DNA from: Microcoleus sp. FACHB-672
GTDB lineage: Bacteria; Cyanobacteriota; Cyanobacteriia; Cyanobacteriales; Oscillatoriaceae
DNA: 51,523 nucleotides
Assembly (NCBI RefSeq): GCF_014695725.1
Contig: NZ_JACJOU010000018.1
Span: 1 to 51,523, forward strand
Direction of reading: 5' to 3'
In this document: piece by piece, positions 43,754 to 51,523 of the stretch
Layout: every line of letters starts with the position of its first letter
How positions within the stretch are numbered: the stretch's first letter is position 1
Notes under the pieces: generated by a model
Database searches by the model: none
Seen by the model: the letters and a program-made list of their open reading frames with translations, nothing else
What the model was told of the DNA's origin: nothing
Made by a program: the position numbers and the translations under genes

Positions 43754-44815
43754 TTACAGCAGATTCTCGAATTTGGCGTCTGCCTGTAGGCTTTTGATCA
43801 CCTGCTTGATGTCTTGGGTGCGATCTTTTTTGACGATTAAAGTGACGTTGCCATCGCGGACAACGACGACATCCTCTAAACCGATCGTGACAATCACCTC
43901 TTCTGAATCTGCGGCGTAGAGAATCGCGCCGGTGGTGTCTAGCCCAACATGGGTGGCTAATTCAACATTGACGGCGTCTCCTTTGAGCAGGCGTTCGATG
44001 GCATTCCAGTCGCCGAGGTCGTCCCAGCCAAAGGAGGCCGGCAGCACGTAGGCCAACTGGGTTTTTTCCATCAAGGCGTAGTCAATACTTATCTTTTCTA
44101 ATTGCGGGTAAGCATCGCGTCCTTGTGCTTCTAGCTGCTGCATCAGGATTGGCGCGTGGGTGCGGAGTTCAGCCAGGACAACACCGGCCCGGAAAATAAA
44201 CATCCCGCTATTCCAGCTAAAATGCCCCGTTGATAAAAACCTTTCGGCGGTCTGCCGGTCAGGTTTTTCGGTAAACCGGCTAACGCGATAAACCGGCAAT
44301 TCTTCAAAGGTGCCGGCACTTTCGCCTTGCTCAATGTAGCCATAGCCGGTGGAGGGAAGGTTCGGCTTGATGCCGAGGGTGACGATTGATGCCTCAGAGG
44401 CCGCTAGTTGGGTTGCGGCGCTAATCGTTTGCCCAAATGCCACTTCATCCCCAATCCAGTGATCGGCAGGGAAAAAGCCGATGACAGTATCATCCCCGTA
44501 GCGGCGCTGAATTTCTAAGGTTGCCCAAGCGACTGCCGGCGCGGTGTCCCGTCCTTCTGGCTCGATCAGTAAGTTTTCTTCCGGCAACTGGGGAAGCTGT
44601 TCCCCCAAGCCTTCCGCAAGCTGGGCAGAGGTGACAACCCACAACCCGTCCCAACCGCCGGCAAGTGCCAGGAGGCGGTCTGCGGTTGCTTGTAGGAGAC
44701 TTTTGCCACTGCCGTCGAGACTTAAAAATTGTTTAGGCCGGTGCCGCCGGCTGAGCGGCCAGAAGCGTTCACCTTTGCCGCCGGCAAGAATAACAGGGAT
44801 TAAGGAGCGATTCAT
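43754..44815 (-). CDS. manC: Mannose-1-phosphate guanylyltransferase
   Basis: Makes GDP-mannose from GTP and mannose-1-phosphate, for polysaccharide and fucose-type sugar synthesis. The 353-residue single-domain protein has LAGGKGERFWPLSR (10-23) with PKQF, EPEGRDTAPA (about 84-93), FPADHWI, the FTEKPD sugar-binding block (about 160-165), WNSGMFIF, and ASFGWDDLGDW. It lacks a fused phosphomannose isomerase domain. The start is set at MNRSLIPVI; 30 extra codons upstream have no family support. It sits between the LCP transferase (divergent) and the UbiB-like gene, which fits a cell-envelope neighbourhood. Confidence 0.93.
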   Translation of the reverse strand: MNRSLIPVILAGGKGERFWPLSRRHRPKQFLSLDGSGKSLLQATADRLLALAGGWDGLWVVTSAQLAEGLGEQLPQLPEENLLIEPEGRDTAPAVAWATLEIQRRYGDDTVIGFFPADHWIGDEVAFGQTISAATQLAASEASIVTLGIKPNLPSTGYGYIEQGESAGTFEELPVYRVSRFTEKPDRQTAERFLSTGHFSWNSGMFIFRAGVVLAELRTHAPILMQQLEAQGRDAYPQLEKISIDYALMEKTQLAYVLPASFGWDDLGDWNAIERLLKGDAVNVELATHVGLDTTGAILYAADSEEVIVTIGLEDVVVVRDGNVTLIVKKDRTQDIKQVIKSLQADAKFENLL

Positions 44816-45233
44816 GGTTGGCTCTAGGTCGTTGCGAAGCTCAATCTTTCTTCGCCTTATACTACAAGGTTTTTCCGCTTTCTGCGTCTGTGGAGTGAAG
44901 ATCAACCGATGATTGTCGAGCTGCCGGTGATAAATCTTCCATTGGGAGGATACGACCCAGCGGTTCTGCCCCGTAAATGTAAATTGGGTAAGGGTTCAGC
45001 AACGCTCTTTTATCCAGTTGATTCGGGTTAAATTTTCACGGTCTGCCTAAAGCTCGAAAACAGTCAGGGTGCGGATTTTATCGGGTTTAAGTCTGGCCGA
45101 TCACCGAGACAATCTTTTAGATATCTCTGTGGGATTTCAACAGTCAGGACTGTTTTAACCTTGGCCGGCGAAACGACACTCTAAAATTTAAAATCTACAA
45201 TCGGTACGGCGCTGTGTATTAAAAAACCCAGGC
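44816..45233. other. Divergent intergenic region manC / LCP gene
   Basis: About 480 bp in total lie between the two divergent start codons. It contains no credible gene. A TATAAT at 45234-45239, listed separately, is the best promoter candidate for the LCP gene. Confidence 0.45.
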
Positions 45234-45239
45234 TATAAT
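45234..45239 (+). promoter_or_regulatory. Possible -10 box of the LCP-family gene
   Basis: A perfect TATAAT lies 61 bp before the GTG start. There is no convincing -35 about 17 bp upstream, which is not unusual for cyanobacterial promoters. Evidence is by pattern only. Confidence 0.35.
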
Positions 45240-45300
45240 CAGTCGCGTTGATTTTAATTTAACCGTACGCGCAGGCTGTGGTTTTGCGAGTGAGGTCAAG

Positions 45301-46749
45301 GTGGTAGAAGGAGTAGATCCGTTTAAAGAGGGTGCAGACTCTCAACAATCGGAAGTTGTGGAAAAACCACAGAAGTCTGCAAGCGCCGGCAAACGAATGC
45401 CGGTGTTGAAATTCACTGGGATCGCAAGCCGGTCTATGTTGTGGGGTTTAGGATTAATTCTGACGGCAACGATGTCGGCCACGCTGGGGGCAACACTAGC
45501 ACTGATGACACCTTTTTCCCTACCGCTTGGCCCTAAAGAGCCACCAGGGCGATCGCTTCAGGATGTGTGGCAAGAAACCTTTAATTACCGGCTGACACGA
45601 CCCGTCAATATTTTAATTATGGGGATTGACCGCGTTCCCAAAGCGCGGGAAAACTCTCCAGAAATTTTTGCTGGTCGCAGTGATACGATGCTGCTGCTGC
45701 GGGTCAATCCGAAGGAAAACACGGTGAATATGCTGTCAATTCCTAGGGATACTCAGGTGGAAATTCCGGGATTTGGCACGCAGAAAATTAATGAGGCAAA
45801 TGTTAAGGGAGGCGCAGCTTTAGCCGCGCGGATGGTGAATCGCAACCTCAACGGCGTGCCGGTTGATCGCTATGTGCGCGTCAGCACCGGCGCTTTTCGG
45901 GAATTAGTGGATCTTCTCGGTGGAGTTGAGGTGTTTGTGCCTCACCCCATGTCTTATGTGGATGAAACCCAAAAACTCAATATTGACTTAGCCGAAGGTT
46001 GGCAAACCCTCGATGGGGAACAGGCCGAAAAGTTTGCCCGGTTCCGCAATGAAAATAAAGGTGATATCGGTCGGGTACAGCGGCAGCAGAGTTTACTAAA
46101 AGCATTGCGAAACCGGCTTTCCAGTTCAACGGTGCTGCCTCGGTTGCCTCAAATTATCCGGGTGATGCAAAAGTATATTGATACGAATCTCAGCCTAGAA
46201 GAAATGCTAGCGCTGATGAATTTTAGTCTTCAACTGCAACCCGATGATTTAAAAATGGTGATGTTACCCGGTCGTTTTAGCGATCCAGAAGAATATGAGG
46301 CTAGCTACTGGATTTTGGATAATGAAGGGCGAGATCGGGTCATGCGCGATTATTTTGCCCTCGCACCTAAACCAAAGGTTCCGGAAGAAGGTGAGGCAGA
46401 CTTGTCTAAAACCGATAACTTTGCTGCACGCCAATCACGCAGTCCCCTGAGAATTGCAATTCAAAATGCCTCTGATTCGCCTGAAATTGCAATGTTTGCA
46501 GTTAACTATCTCCAAAACCAGGGCTTTGATAATGTTTATCTTGTGCAAGATTGGCCCGACCGGCTGCTCAAGACGCAGATTATTGTTCAAAAAGGTGATT
46601 TACAAGGGGCAGTACAGCTTAAAAAAGTATTAGGGTTTGGCAATATTGAATCGGATTCTACGGGCGAGCTAGAATCTGATTTGACCATTCGTGTGGGTCA
46701 AGATTGGGTTAGGTTTTATCTGAAATCCGCTGCTTCTCCTCCTCGTTAA
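45301..46749 (+). CDS. LytR/CpsA/Psr (LCP) family transferase
   Basis: 482 residues. A cytoplasmic N-terminus (about 1-44) is followed by one TM helix (about 46-70) and an extracytoplasmic LCP catalytic domain (about 95-300) with NILIMGIDR, SDTMLLLRVNP, LSIPRDTQV and FARFRNENKGDIGRVQRQQ. A C-terminal LytR_C domain (about 375-470: LRIAIQNASDSPEIA) completes it. LCP enzymes transfer lipid-linked glycopolymers to peptidoglycan, and in cyanobacteria they may help attach surface polysaccharides. The start is GTG with GAGG 8 nt upstream. It is convergent with the methyltransferase gene, with only 2 bp between the stop codons. Proximity to manC suggests an envelope-polysaccharide link. Confidence 0.93.
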   Translation: MVEGVDPFKEGADSQQSEVVEKPQKSASAGKRMPVLKFTGIASRSMLWGLGLILTATMSATLGATLALMTPFSLPLGPKEPPGRSLQDVWQETFNYRLTRPVNILIMGIDRVPKARENSPEIFAGRSDTMLLLRVNPKENTVNMLSIPRDTQVEIPGFGTQKINEANVKGGAALAARMVNRNLNGVPVDRYVRVSTGAFRELVDLLGGVEVFVPHPMSYVDETQKLNIDLAEGWQTLDGEQAEKFARFRNENKGDIGRVQRQQSLLKALRNRLSSSTVLPRLPQIIRVMQKYIDTNLSLEEMLALMNFSLQLQPDDLKMVMLPGRFSDPEEYEASYWILDNEGRDRVMRDYFALAPKPKVPEEGEADLSKTDNFAARQSRSPLRIAIQNASDSPEIAMFAVNYLQNQGFDNVYLVQDWPDRLLKTQIIVQKGDLQGAVQLKKVLGFGNIESDSTGELESDLTIRVGQDWVRFYLKSAASPPR

Positions 46750-46751
46750 TT

Positions 46752-48044
46752 TTACCTTTTGCTCTTGGTTCTCGGTTCTATGACTTGTGAATTTACACCG
46801 TAAAGCTTAGCTGCTTGAGACATATTGAGTTGGAGTAACTTTTCTTCTCCCATTTGCCAAATTTCTGCCGGCTTCTGCAGGGGTACATTTAAAACATGGA
46901 TAATCTCTGATGCCACAGCTTTCGCTAATAAAGGTGGCACCGAGTTGCCTATTTGCCGGCAGCCGTGCCACTTTGTCACATGGAATCTAAACCAGTCGGG
47001 GTATGAGTGCAACCGCGCTGCCTCCCGTACCGTAATACATCGCGGCGTGAATGGATGAATAGGTCGAGGAGAGGTGAAAGCGCCGCGATTGCTTGCCGTG
47101 CCGGCTCTTAGTGTATTGCAAATGCCTTGCGGAGCAAGCTTATGGAAGCGACTGATTGGCTCTATTTTACCGGCAACGGTGCCGGCGAATCTTTTGATGG
47201 ATTCCAGGGTATGTTGTGTGCCCAAACTAGAAGTCAGCAGTTGCGAATTAAATGGTCGCCGGTAGGAGTAATCATCCTCTATAGGGTAAGGATTACGAAG
47301 TTGACCGCTATATTGACTCGGCTTTCCATACTCTGCAATCACCCAATCTTTGCTGAGCAATTCTGGGTAATCTTCGACTTCCGGTAAGTCTCCTATCGCA
47401 TCCCAGACGGTAGGGCAAGCGGGAAACATAGATAATTTGCTGGAATTTTTACCGCTTAATGTTGCAGGGTAGGTAATCACTTGAGGGTATCGCGGTAAAG
47501 TTAAGCCTTTTTTACATCCCAAAAGAAACAATCTTTCCCGATTTTGGGGGACGCCATAGTAAGCGGCATTAAGAACTTTATAATTTTCTTCTATTTCATA
47601 ATCATTTAATCTAAATTTCTCTATAATCTCCTCCAAGAATTTCTGATGCTTTCCGAGGGTGAGACCTCGCACGTTTTCCATCACAAAATATTTCGGTTTG
47701 AGATCTAAAACCAGCCGCAGAAAGTGAAAAACGAGGGAGTTGCGAGGATCATCGAGTGCCCTTTTGCCAATTAGAGAAAATCCTTGACAGGGAGGGCCAC
47801 CGAACACAACATCAATCTCGCGATTTCCTATTGCAGATAAATTTCTGATTTCGTCTGCATTTGTATCGGCAACACTCTGGCACAAAACTGAGCAAAACGG
47901 GAAATTGAACTCGTGAGTCGCGCAATGAATGGGATCAAGTTCCACCGCAGCTAGTACATCAAATCCTGCTTGTTCAAATCCCAAAGTCATGCCGCCCGCG
48001 CCGGCAAACAAATCAACACCGATTGGACGGGTCGTTCCGTTCAT
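46752..48044 (-). CDS. DNA (cytosine-5)-methyltransferase
   Basis: A 430-residue C5-cytosine methyltransferase. The conserved motifs are in order: I DLFAGAGG (11-18), IV GGPPCQGFS (82-90, catalytic C86), VI MENVRG (about 122-127), VIII QNRERLF (about 167-173), then a target-recognition region (about 190-330), IX ITVREAARLHSYPDWF, and X QIGNSVPP. A C-terminal tail (about 393-430) goes beyond the usual end and contains an LQLNMSQAAKLYG segment that resembles a small helix-turn-helix. No restriction endonuclease gene is adjacent, so it is solitary. The recognition sequence cannot be read from the protein; a CCGG-containing site is a hypothesis (see findings). Confidence 0.94.
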   Translation of the reverse strand: MNGTTRPIGVDLFAGAGGMTLGFEQAGFDVLAAVELDPIHCATHEFNFPFCSVLCQSVADTNADEIRNLSAIGNREIDVVFGGPPCQGFSLIGKRALDDPRNSLVFHFLRLVLDLKPKYFVMENVRGLTLGKHQKFLEEIIEKFRLNDYEIEENYKVLNAAYYGVPQNRERLFLLGCKKGLTLPRYPQVITYPATLSGKNSSKLSMFPACPTVWDAIGDLPEVEDYPELLSKDWVIAEYGKPSQYSGQLRNPYPIEDDYSYRRPFNSQLLTSSLGTQHTLESIKRFAGTVAGKIEPISRFHKLAPQGICNTLRAGTASNRGAFTSPRPIHPFTPRCITVREAARLHSYPDWFRFHVTKWHGCRQIGNSVPPLLAKAVASEIIHVLNVPLQKPAEIWQMGEEKLLQLNMSQAAKLYGVNSQVIEPRTKSKR

Positions 48045-48192
48045 AACAAGCTTTTTACATTATTTCAATTAGAGAAGACAAAAATGCCTCAGTAACTAAG
48101 ATTTTCCCTGATGGATTTTAGCAAAGTTCAAAAAATTCATAAATTTTTAATCAATTTTTCTTCTACTTTGTTATAAAATAGGTTTCTTATAA

Positions 48193-49173
48193 TCATTTTT
48201 GAGGTTGAGCTGCCGGCTCAAAGGGCGTAGATTTTCCTCCCAAGGCTTCTACAATTGTGCGGGTATTAGCAACTATCATTTTGATATAAGAATCTCCCGC
48301 GCCACCGCCGGCCCCAATTGAATCAGAATAAAGTTGATTGGGTGCTAATTTTACGCCCGATTCCTCCGCGACTGTTGTAATTAGCGCCGGGTTAATCGTT
48401 GTTTCTGCAAAAATTGCCGGCACACCCGCTGCTTTGACTGCATCCACTAATTTTCGCACAGTCTGGGCGCTCGGTTGCTCCTCGGTACTAATGCCAATCA
48501 ATGTTCCGATAATTTTTAGTTGATACGCCCGTCCATAATATTGAAAAGCATCGTGGGTGGTAACGAGCCGGCGCTTATCGGCAGGAATGGTCGCGATTTG
48601 TTTGCCAATCCAATTATCCAACTGTTTTAATTCCCCTGTCAGTCGCGTTGCATTTTGGGTGAATTTCTCTCGATCTTCTGGTGAAAGCGAAATCAACTCA
48701 TCACGAATGACATTCACCATCTGAATCACATTTTTAACATCCCCCCAAACGTGCGGATCGGGGACTTTTTCTCCTGCTTTATCTAATTGCAAAGACTTGA
48801 TAACTTCTCCCACCGGCACCTTACGTGCTTTGTTACCGGCAGCATTCATCAACTTAATTAACCCAGGCTCCAAATTGTAGCCGTTGTAAAGAATCAAATC
48901 TGCTTTTTCTAAGGCAACACTATCCGCTGGCACCGGCTCGTAAACGTGAGGATCTGCACCCGGTTGCAAGATGCCGGTGAGTTGTATTTCATCCCCCGCC
49001 ACTTCTTCCGTTAAATCCTCAATAATCGTGCTCGTGGCTACCACATTTGGCTTGCCACTGGTTGATGCTTCACGATTTCCCCCCTGGGGACCACACCCAC
49101 TAAACCAAAGTCCCAAAACAACCGCAACTGCCGGCAGCCAAAGGTTTCTGATGCTTCGTGTGTGAGTAATCAC
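48193..49173 (-). CDS. mntC: Manganese ABC transporter substrate-binding lipoprotein
   Basis: A 326-residue cluster A-I solute-binding protein for Mn2+ or Zn2+. The signal peptide with lipobox FSGC (lipidated C27) is followed by two Rossmann-like lobes. Likely metal ligands are H76 (DPHVYEP), H141 (DPHVWGD), E231 or E232 (STEEQPS) and D284 (YSDSIG), the His-His-Glu-Asp set of MntC/PsaA. There is no His-rich loop, which favours manganese over zinc. It acts in the periplasm and delivers metal for the photosystem II Mn cluster. It is transcribed away from mntA-mntB across a 98-bp gap. Confidence 0.9.
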   Translation of the reverse strand: MITHTRSIRNLWLPAVAVVLGLWFSGCGPQGGNREASTSGKPNVVATSTIIEDLTEEVAGDEIQLTGILQPGADPHVYEPVPADSVALEKADLILYNGYNLEPGLIKLMNAAGNKARKVPVGEVIKSLQLDKAGEKVPDPHVWGDVKNVIQMVNVIRDELISLSPEDREKFTQNATRLTGELKQLDNWIGKQIATIPADKRRLVTTHDAFQYYGRAYQLKIIGTLIGISTEEQPSAQTVRKLVDAVKAAGVPAIFAETTINPALITTVAEESGVKLAPNQLYSDSIGAGGGAGDSYIKMIVANTRTIVEALGGKSTPFEPAAQPQK

Positions 49174-49271
49174 TTTTGTATATCTCTCGGATTATTTCTC
49201 TTTATAGATTTTTTCATATTCCTTTCATTTTTGCAGTAGGCTGTAAAGAAAGCATTCCAACAGAGCAGGTT
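49174..49271. promoter_or_regulatory. Divergent promoter region mntC / mntAB
   Basis: A 98-bp AT-rich gap between divergent start codons that must drive all three transporter genes. In Synechocystis the mnt genes are repressed via the ManS/ManR system; I could not recognise the operator here by eye. Confidence 0.5.
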
Positions 49272-50081
49272 ATGAAGACCGTCAAGTTATCCCGCGATCT
49301 TGATATATCCCAACTCGGACATCAATTTAACGACACCCTATTAAGTTCCGATCTCATGATTACCGTTAGTCATTTAGGTGTCCAGTACCGCACGGTAGAG
49401 GCGTTGCGCGATGCAAGCTGTGTTGTGCGCGGCGGACGACTCACCGGCATTATTGGGCCAAACGGTGCGGGTAAAAGTACGCTCTTAAAGGCCATGCTAG
49501 GATTAGTTCCTGCCACCAGTGGCCAAGTTCTCTACGGGGAGAAAACCCTGTCAGAACAGTTGCAGCAAGTGGCTTATGTGCCGCAACGTTCGCAAATTGA
49601 CTGGACTTACCCCGCCACTGTCTGGGATGTGGTGATGATGGGACGCGTCAGAAAAACCGGCTGGTTTCGCCGCTTCTCTACAGTCAGCCGGCAAGTTGCT
49701 GCAAATGCCTTAGATCGCGTTGGCATGAGTGACTACCACAACCGGCGAATTGGCGATCTTTCCGGTGGACAGCAGCAGCGCGTGTTTCTGGCGAGAGCAC
49801 TCGCTCAAGAAGCAGAGGTTTTTTGTTTCGATGAGCCGTTTGTTGGCATTGATCAAAAGACTCAAGCTGTAATATTTGATATTTTCCATGAATTAGCATC
49901 AAAGGGTAAAATTGTCCTCGTTGTTAACCATGATCTAGGGGCATCAATTACTCACTTTGATGATTTGATTTTGCTGAATACTGAAGTTGTGGCAACCGGC
50001 AGCCGGCAGCAAGTTCTCAGTCAAGAAAACTTGTACCGCGCTTACGGGGGTCAAGTCATGTTCTTTTCTGAAGCAGCCTAA
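49272..50081 (+). CDS. mntA: Manganese ABC transporter ATP-binding protein
   Basis: 269 residues. Walker A is GPNGAGKST (62-70). The Q-loop is in YVPQRSQIDW, the signature is LSGGQQQR, Walker B is FCFDEPF and the switch His is in VVNHDL. It energises the MntABC importer on the cytoplasmic side. ATG 49272 (MKTVKLSRDL) is chosen, with AGG just upstream. ATG 49356 (MITVSHLGV) would begin exactly at the ABC domain, so the 28-residue leader is optional. A frame extending to 49176 runs into the mntC promoter and is discounted. mntB follows after 98 bp. Confidence 0.92.
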   Translation: MKTVKLSRDLDISQLGHQFNDTLLSSDLMITVSHLGVQYRTVEALRDASCVVRGGRLTGIIGPNGAGKSTLLKAMLGLVPATSGQVLYGEKTLSEQLQQVAYVPQRSQIDWTYPATVWDVVMMGRVRKTGWFRRFSTVSRQVAANALDRVGMSDYHNRRIGDLSGGQQQRVFLARALAQEAEVFCFDEPFVGIDQKTQAVIFDIFHELASKGKIVLVVNHDLGASITHFDDLILLNTEVVATGSRQQVLSQENLYRAYGGQVMFFSEAA

Positions 50082-50179
50082 TCAGTCAGAGCGTTCGAGA
50101 TTCCCACAGCCGAATTTCGGAGAACAAGAAATTTTTTACCACCTCCCCTAAAACTATGGCATTTTTATCATAAATTCTT

Positions 50180-51076
50180 ATGCTTGAAGCTTTAATAGAG
50201 CCGCTACAATATGGGTTCATGCAGCGCTCACTCATTATTGCCATTTTAGTTGGCTCAATTTGCGCTGTGGTTGGCAGTTATTTAATGGTGCAGCGCCTCG
50301 CTTTACTGGGGGATGCCATCAGTCATTCTGTGTTGCCGGGACTGGCAATTGCGTTTTTTTTGGGCGTCAATATTTTTGTGGGGGCGTTCATTGCCGGCAT
50401 TCTCAGTGCAATGGCAATTGCCTGGATTCGCACCCGCTCACCGATTAAAGAAGATGCGGCGATGGGCATTGTTTTTTCGGCATTTTTCGCCCTGGGAATT
50501 ACATTAATTACGGTTATCCAGAAAGACAACAAAATTGATCTTAATCACTTTTTGTTTGGCAACATTCTGGGTGTTACAACTTCAGAAGTTCGAGACACGG
50601 CCATCATAGCCGCAATTGTTATGGTGGTTGTGGTGCTGCTGTACAAAGAATTACTGTTCTATACGTTTGATCCGGCGGGCGCTCAGGCGGCGGGTTTGCC
50701 CGTTAATTTACTTAATTTTGGCTTAATGGTGTTGATCGCCCTAACAGTAGTGGCGAGTATGAAATCTGTAGGCGTTATTTTAGTTTTGTCGCTGCTAATC
50801 ACACCGGGCGCGACGGCTTATCTATTAGTTTCGCGTCTCCATTTAGTCATGATTTTAGGTGCCGGCATTGGGGTTATTTCTAGCATTGCCGGTATGTATC
50901 TCAGCTATTTTTATAACGTGCCTTCTGGCCCTGCTATTGTTCTCGTTACATCCGGGTTGTTTGTGTTAGCGTTGCTGTTTAGTCCGAGTCAAGGTATCTT
51001 CACTCAGCGCCGAGCCGGTTCGAGACAGATGCCGGTGTGGCAGGAGTTGAAAGCTTTAATGCGTTCTCGTTCATGA
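50180..51076 (+). CDS. mntB: Manganese ABC transporter permease
   Basis: A 298-residue integral membrane protein of the ABC-3 family with about eight hydrophobic helices. LALLGDAISHSVLPGLA (about 40-56) is the cytoplasmic coupling region, and FDPAGAQAAGLPV (about 164-176) and SVGVILVLSLLITPGATAYLL are family hallmarks. It pairs with MntA and receives Mn2+ from MntC at the cytoplasmic membrane. The C-terminal tail (about 275-298) is basic and cytoplasmic. A broken IS630-type element begins 22 bp after the stop. Confidence 0.93.
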   Translation: MLEALIEPLQYGFMQRSLIIAILVGSICAVVGSYLMVQRLALLGDAISHSVLPGLAIAFFLGVNIFVGAFIAGILSAMAIAWIRTRSPIKEDAAMGIVFSAFFALGITLITVIQKDNKIDLNHFLFGNILGVTTSEVRDTAIIAAIVMVVVVLLYKELLFYTFDPAGAQAAGLPVNLLNFGLMVLIALTVVASMKSVGVILVLSLLITPGATAYLLVSRLHLVMILGAGIGVISSIAGMYLSYFYNVPSGPAIVLVTSGLFVLALLFSPSQGIFTQRRAGSRQMPVWQELKALMRSRS

Positions 51077-51098
51077 AGCATTTCCTTGCGCTATAGCA

Positions 51099-51378
51099 TT
51101 ACGCAAAAACATTAGGACAATACTTGAAGGCTGCATCTACACATTCCCTGACGGTTTCAAATTCCTTCACTCTCTGTTTCATCCACGTTTTTAACACAGC
51201 CTACCAATTTTCTATTTTATTTAAATCTGGTGAGTAGGGCGGGTAAATACCACACTTCGCATCCAGCTTCTTCGATAATTTCTCTGATATTTCCTCCTTT
51301 ATGAAAAGAGGTATTATCAAGAATAATATAGCGTTTCTCGAATAACAGAGGTACAGTAATGGGGAGCTGTTGAGGGTG
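51099..51378 (-). pseudogene. IS630-family transposase fragment, C-terminal part
   Basis: Minus-strand translation reads ITVPLLFEKRYIILDNTSFH, KGGNIREIIEEAGCEVWYLP. Then, after a +1 shift (an extra C near 51237), it reads PYSPDLNKIENW, a stop where Trp is expected, AVLKTWMKQRVKEFETVREC, and VDAAFKYCPNVFA, ending at 51099. These are the DN(A/T)SFHKG and YLPPYSPDLNKIE DDE blocks of IS630/Tc1-mariner transposases. Frameshift and stop make it inactive. The N-terminal part lies in the opposite orientation immediately to the right. Confidence 0.87.
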
Positions 51379-51383
51379 TAAAG

Positions 51384-51515
51384 ATGAAAGCCTACTCACT
51401 GGACTTGCGGGAAAAAATAATCCAAGTGTATGAGAATGAAGAAATATCGCAACGGGAATTGGCGAAACGATTTTGTGTAGCCAAAAGCTTCATTCAAAAG
51501 TTAATAAAACAGTAG
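51384..51515 (+). pseudogene. IS630-family transposase fragment, N-terminal HTH part
   Basis: ATG 51384, with GAGGG 8 nt upstream, begins MKAYSLDLREKIIQVYENEE, followed by ISQRELAKRFCVAKSFIQKL and IKQ, then TAG. This is the N-terminal helix-turn-helix of IS630 transposases, where the next residues are normally YRE. Here TAG replaces the Tyr codon and the frame continues with RE up to the window edge. It points away from the C-terminal fragment, so the two do not form one gene. Confidence 0.83.
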
Positions 51516-51523
51516 AGAGAAAG

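Overview
The window reads as chromosome from a filamentous cyanobacterium, probably of the Oscillatoriales/Coleofasciculales type. The evidence is a Psb32-type thylakoid-associated TPM protein, an RppB-type histidine kinase, the MntABC manganese transporter, DUF3747-SLH, CsbD and DUF4346 proteins, several scattered HIP1 octamers (GCGATCGC), heptanucleotide short tandem repeats, and a striking abundance of GCCGGC/RCCGGY hexamers. I saw no rRNA, tRNA or CRISPR array. Genus assignment is inference only.

Layout. 1-3.5 kb: sulfate adenylyltransferase, then two toxin-antitoxin modules in opposite orientation (UPF0175/DUF3368 on +, RHH/VapC on -). 3.6-16.4 kb: mainly housekeeping genes: mnmA with a clear terminator, a repeat-bearing exported protein, the NAD(P)HX repair enzyme Nnr, a TPR protein, a four-ACT aspartokinase, DUF4346, psb32, a DUF2817 peptidase-like protein, an NAD(P)-binding epimerase-like protein, gluconokinase and a low-complexity exported protein. 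16.7-24.8 kb: VOC protein, aquaporin Z, leuC, a TolC-type outer-membrane protein, an orphan RppB sensor kinase, a DJ-1/PfpI protein, a cupin-like protein and DUF167.

25.1-29.8 kb is the most unusual part. An EACC1-like small protein is followed after 5 bp by an orthocaspase-EF-hand-FGE fusion, and a convergent DUF4041/GIY-YIG-type gene lies beside it. This cassette is bracketed by two decayed IS5-family transposase pieces on the same strand: the N-terminal two thirds on one side and the C-terminal tail on the other. It looks like a conflict/defence cassette carried by or inserted into an old IS. 29.9-33.7 kb holds a PAS-GGDEF-EAL regulator overlapped (ATGA) by an unknown gene.

34.3-44.8 kb: mobA, csbD with a strong terminator, DUF3747-SLH, MOSC, a C39-like peptidase next to a zinc amidase, a Ser/Thr kinase-FGE fusion, an AarF/UbiB kinase and a mannose-1-phosphate guanylyltransferase. 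The 3' end of the kinase-FGE gene has the codon pattern expected of a diversity-generating-retroelement variable region. 45.3-51.5 kb: an LCP-family cell-wall/polysaccharide transferase, a solitary C5-cytosine methyltransferase, the Mn transporter (mntC divergent from mntAB), and two oppositely oriented fragments of an IS630-type transposase at the right edge.
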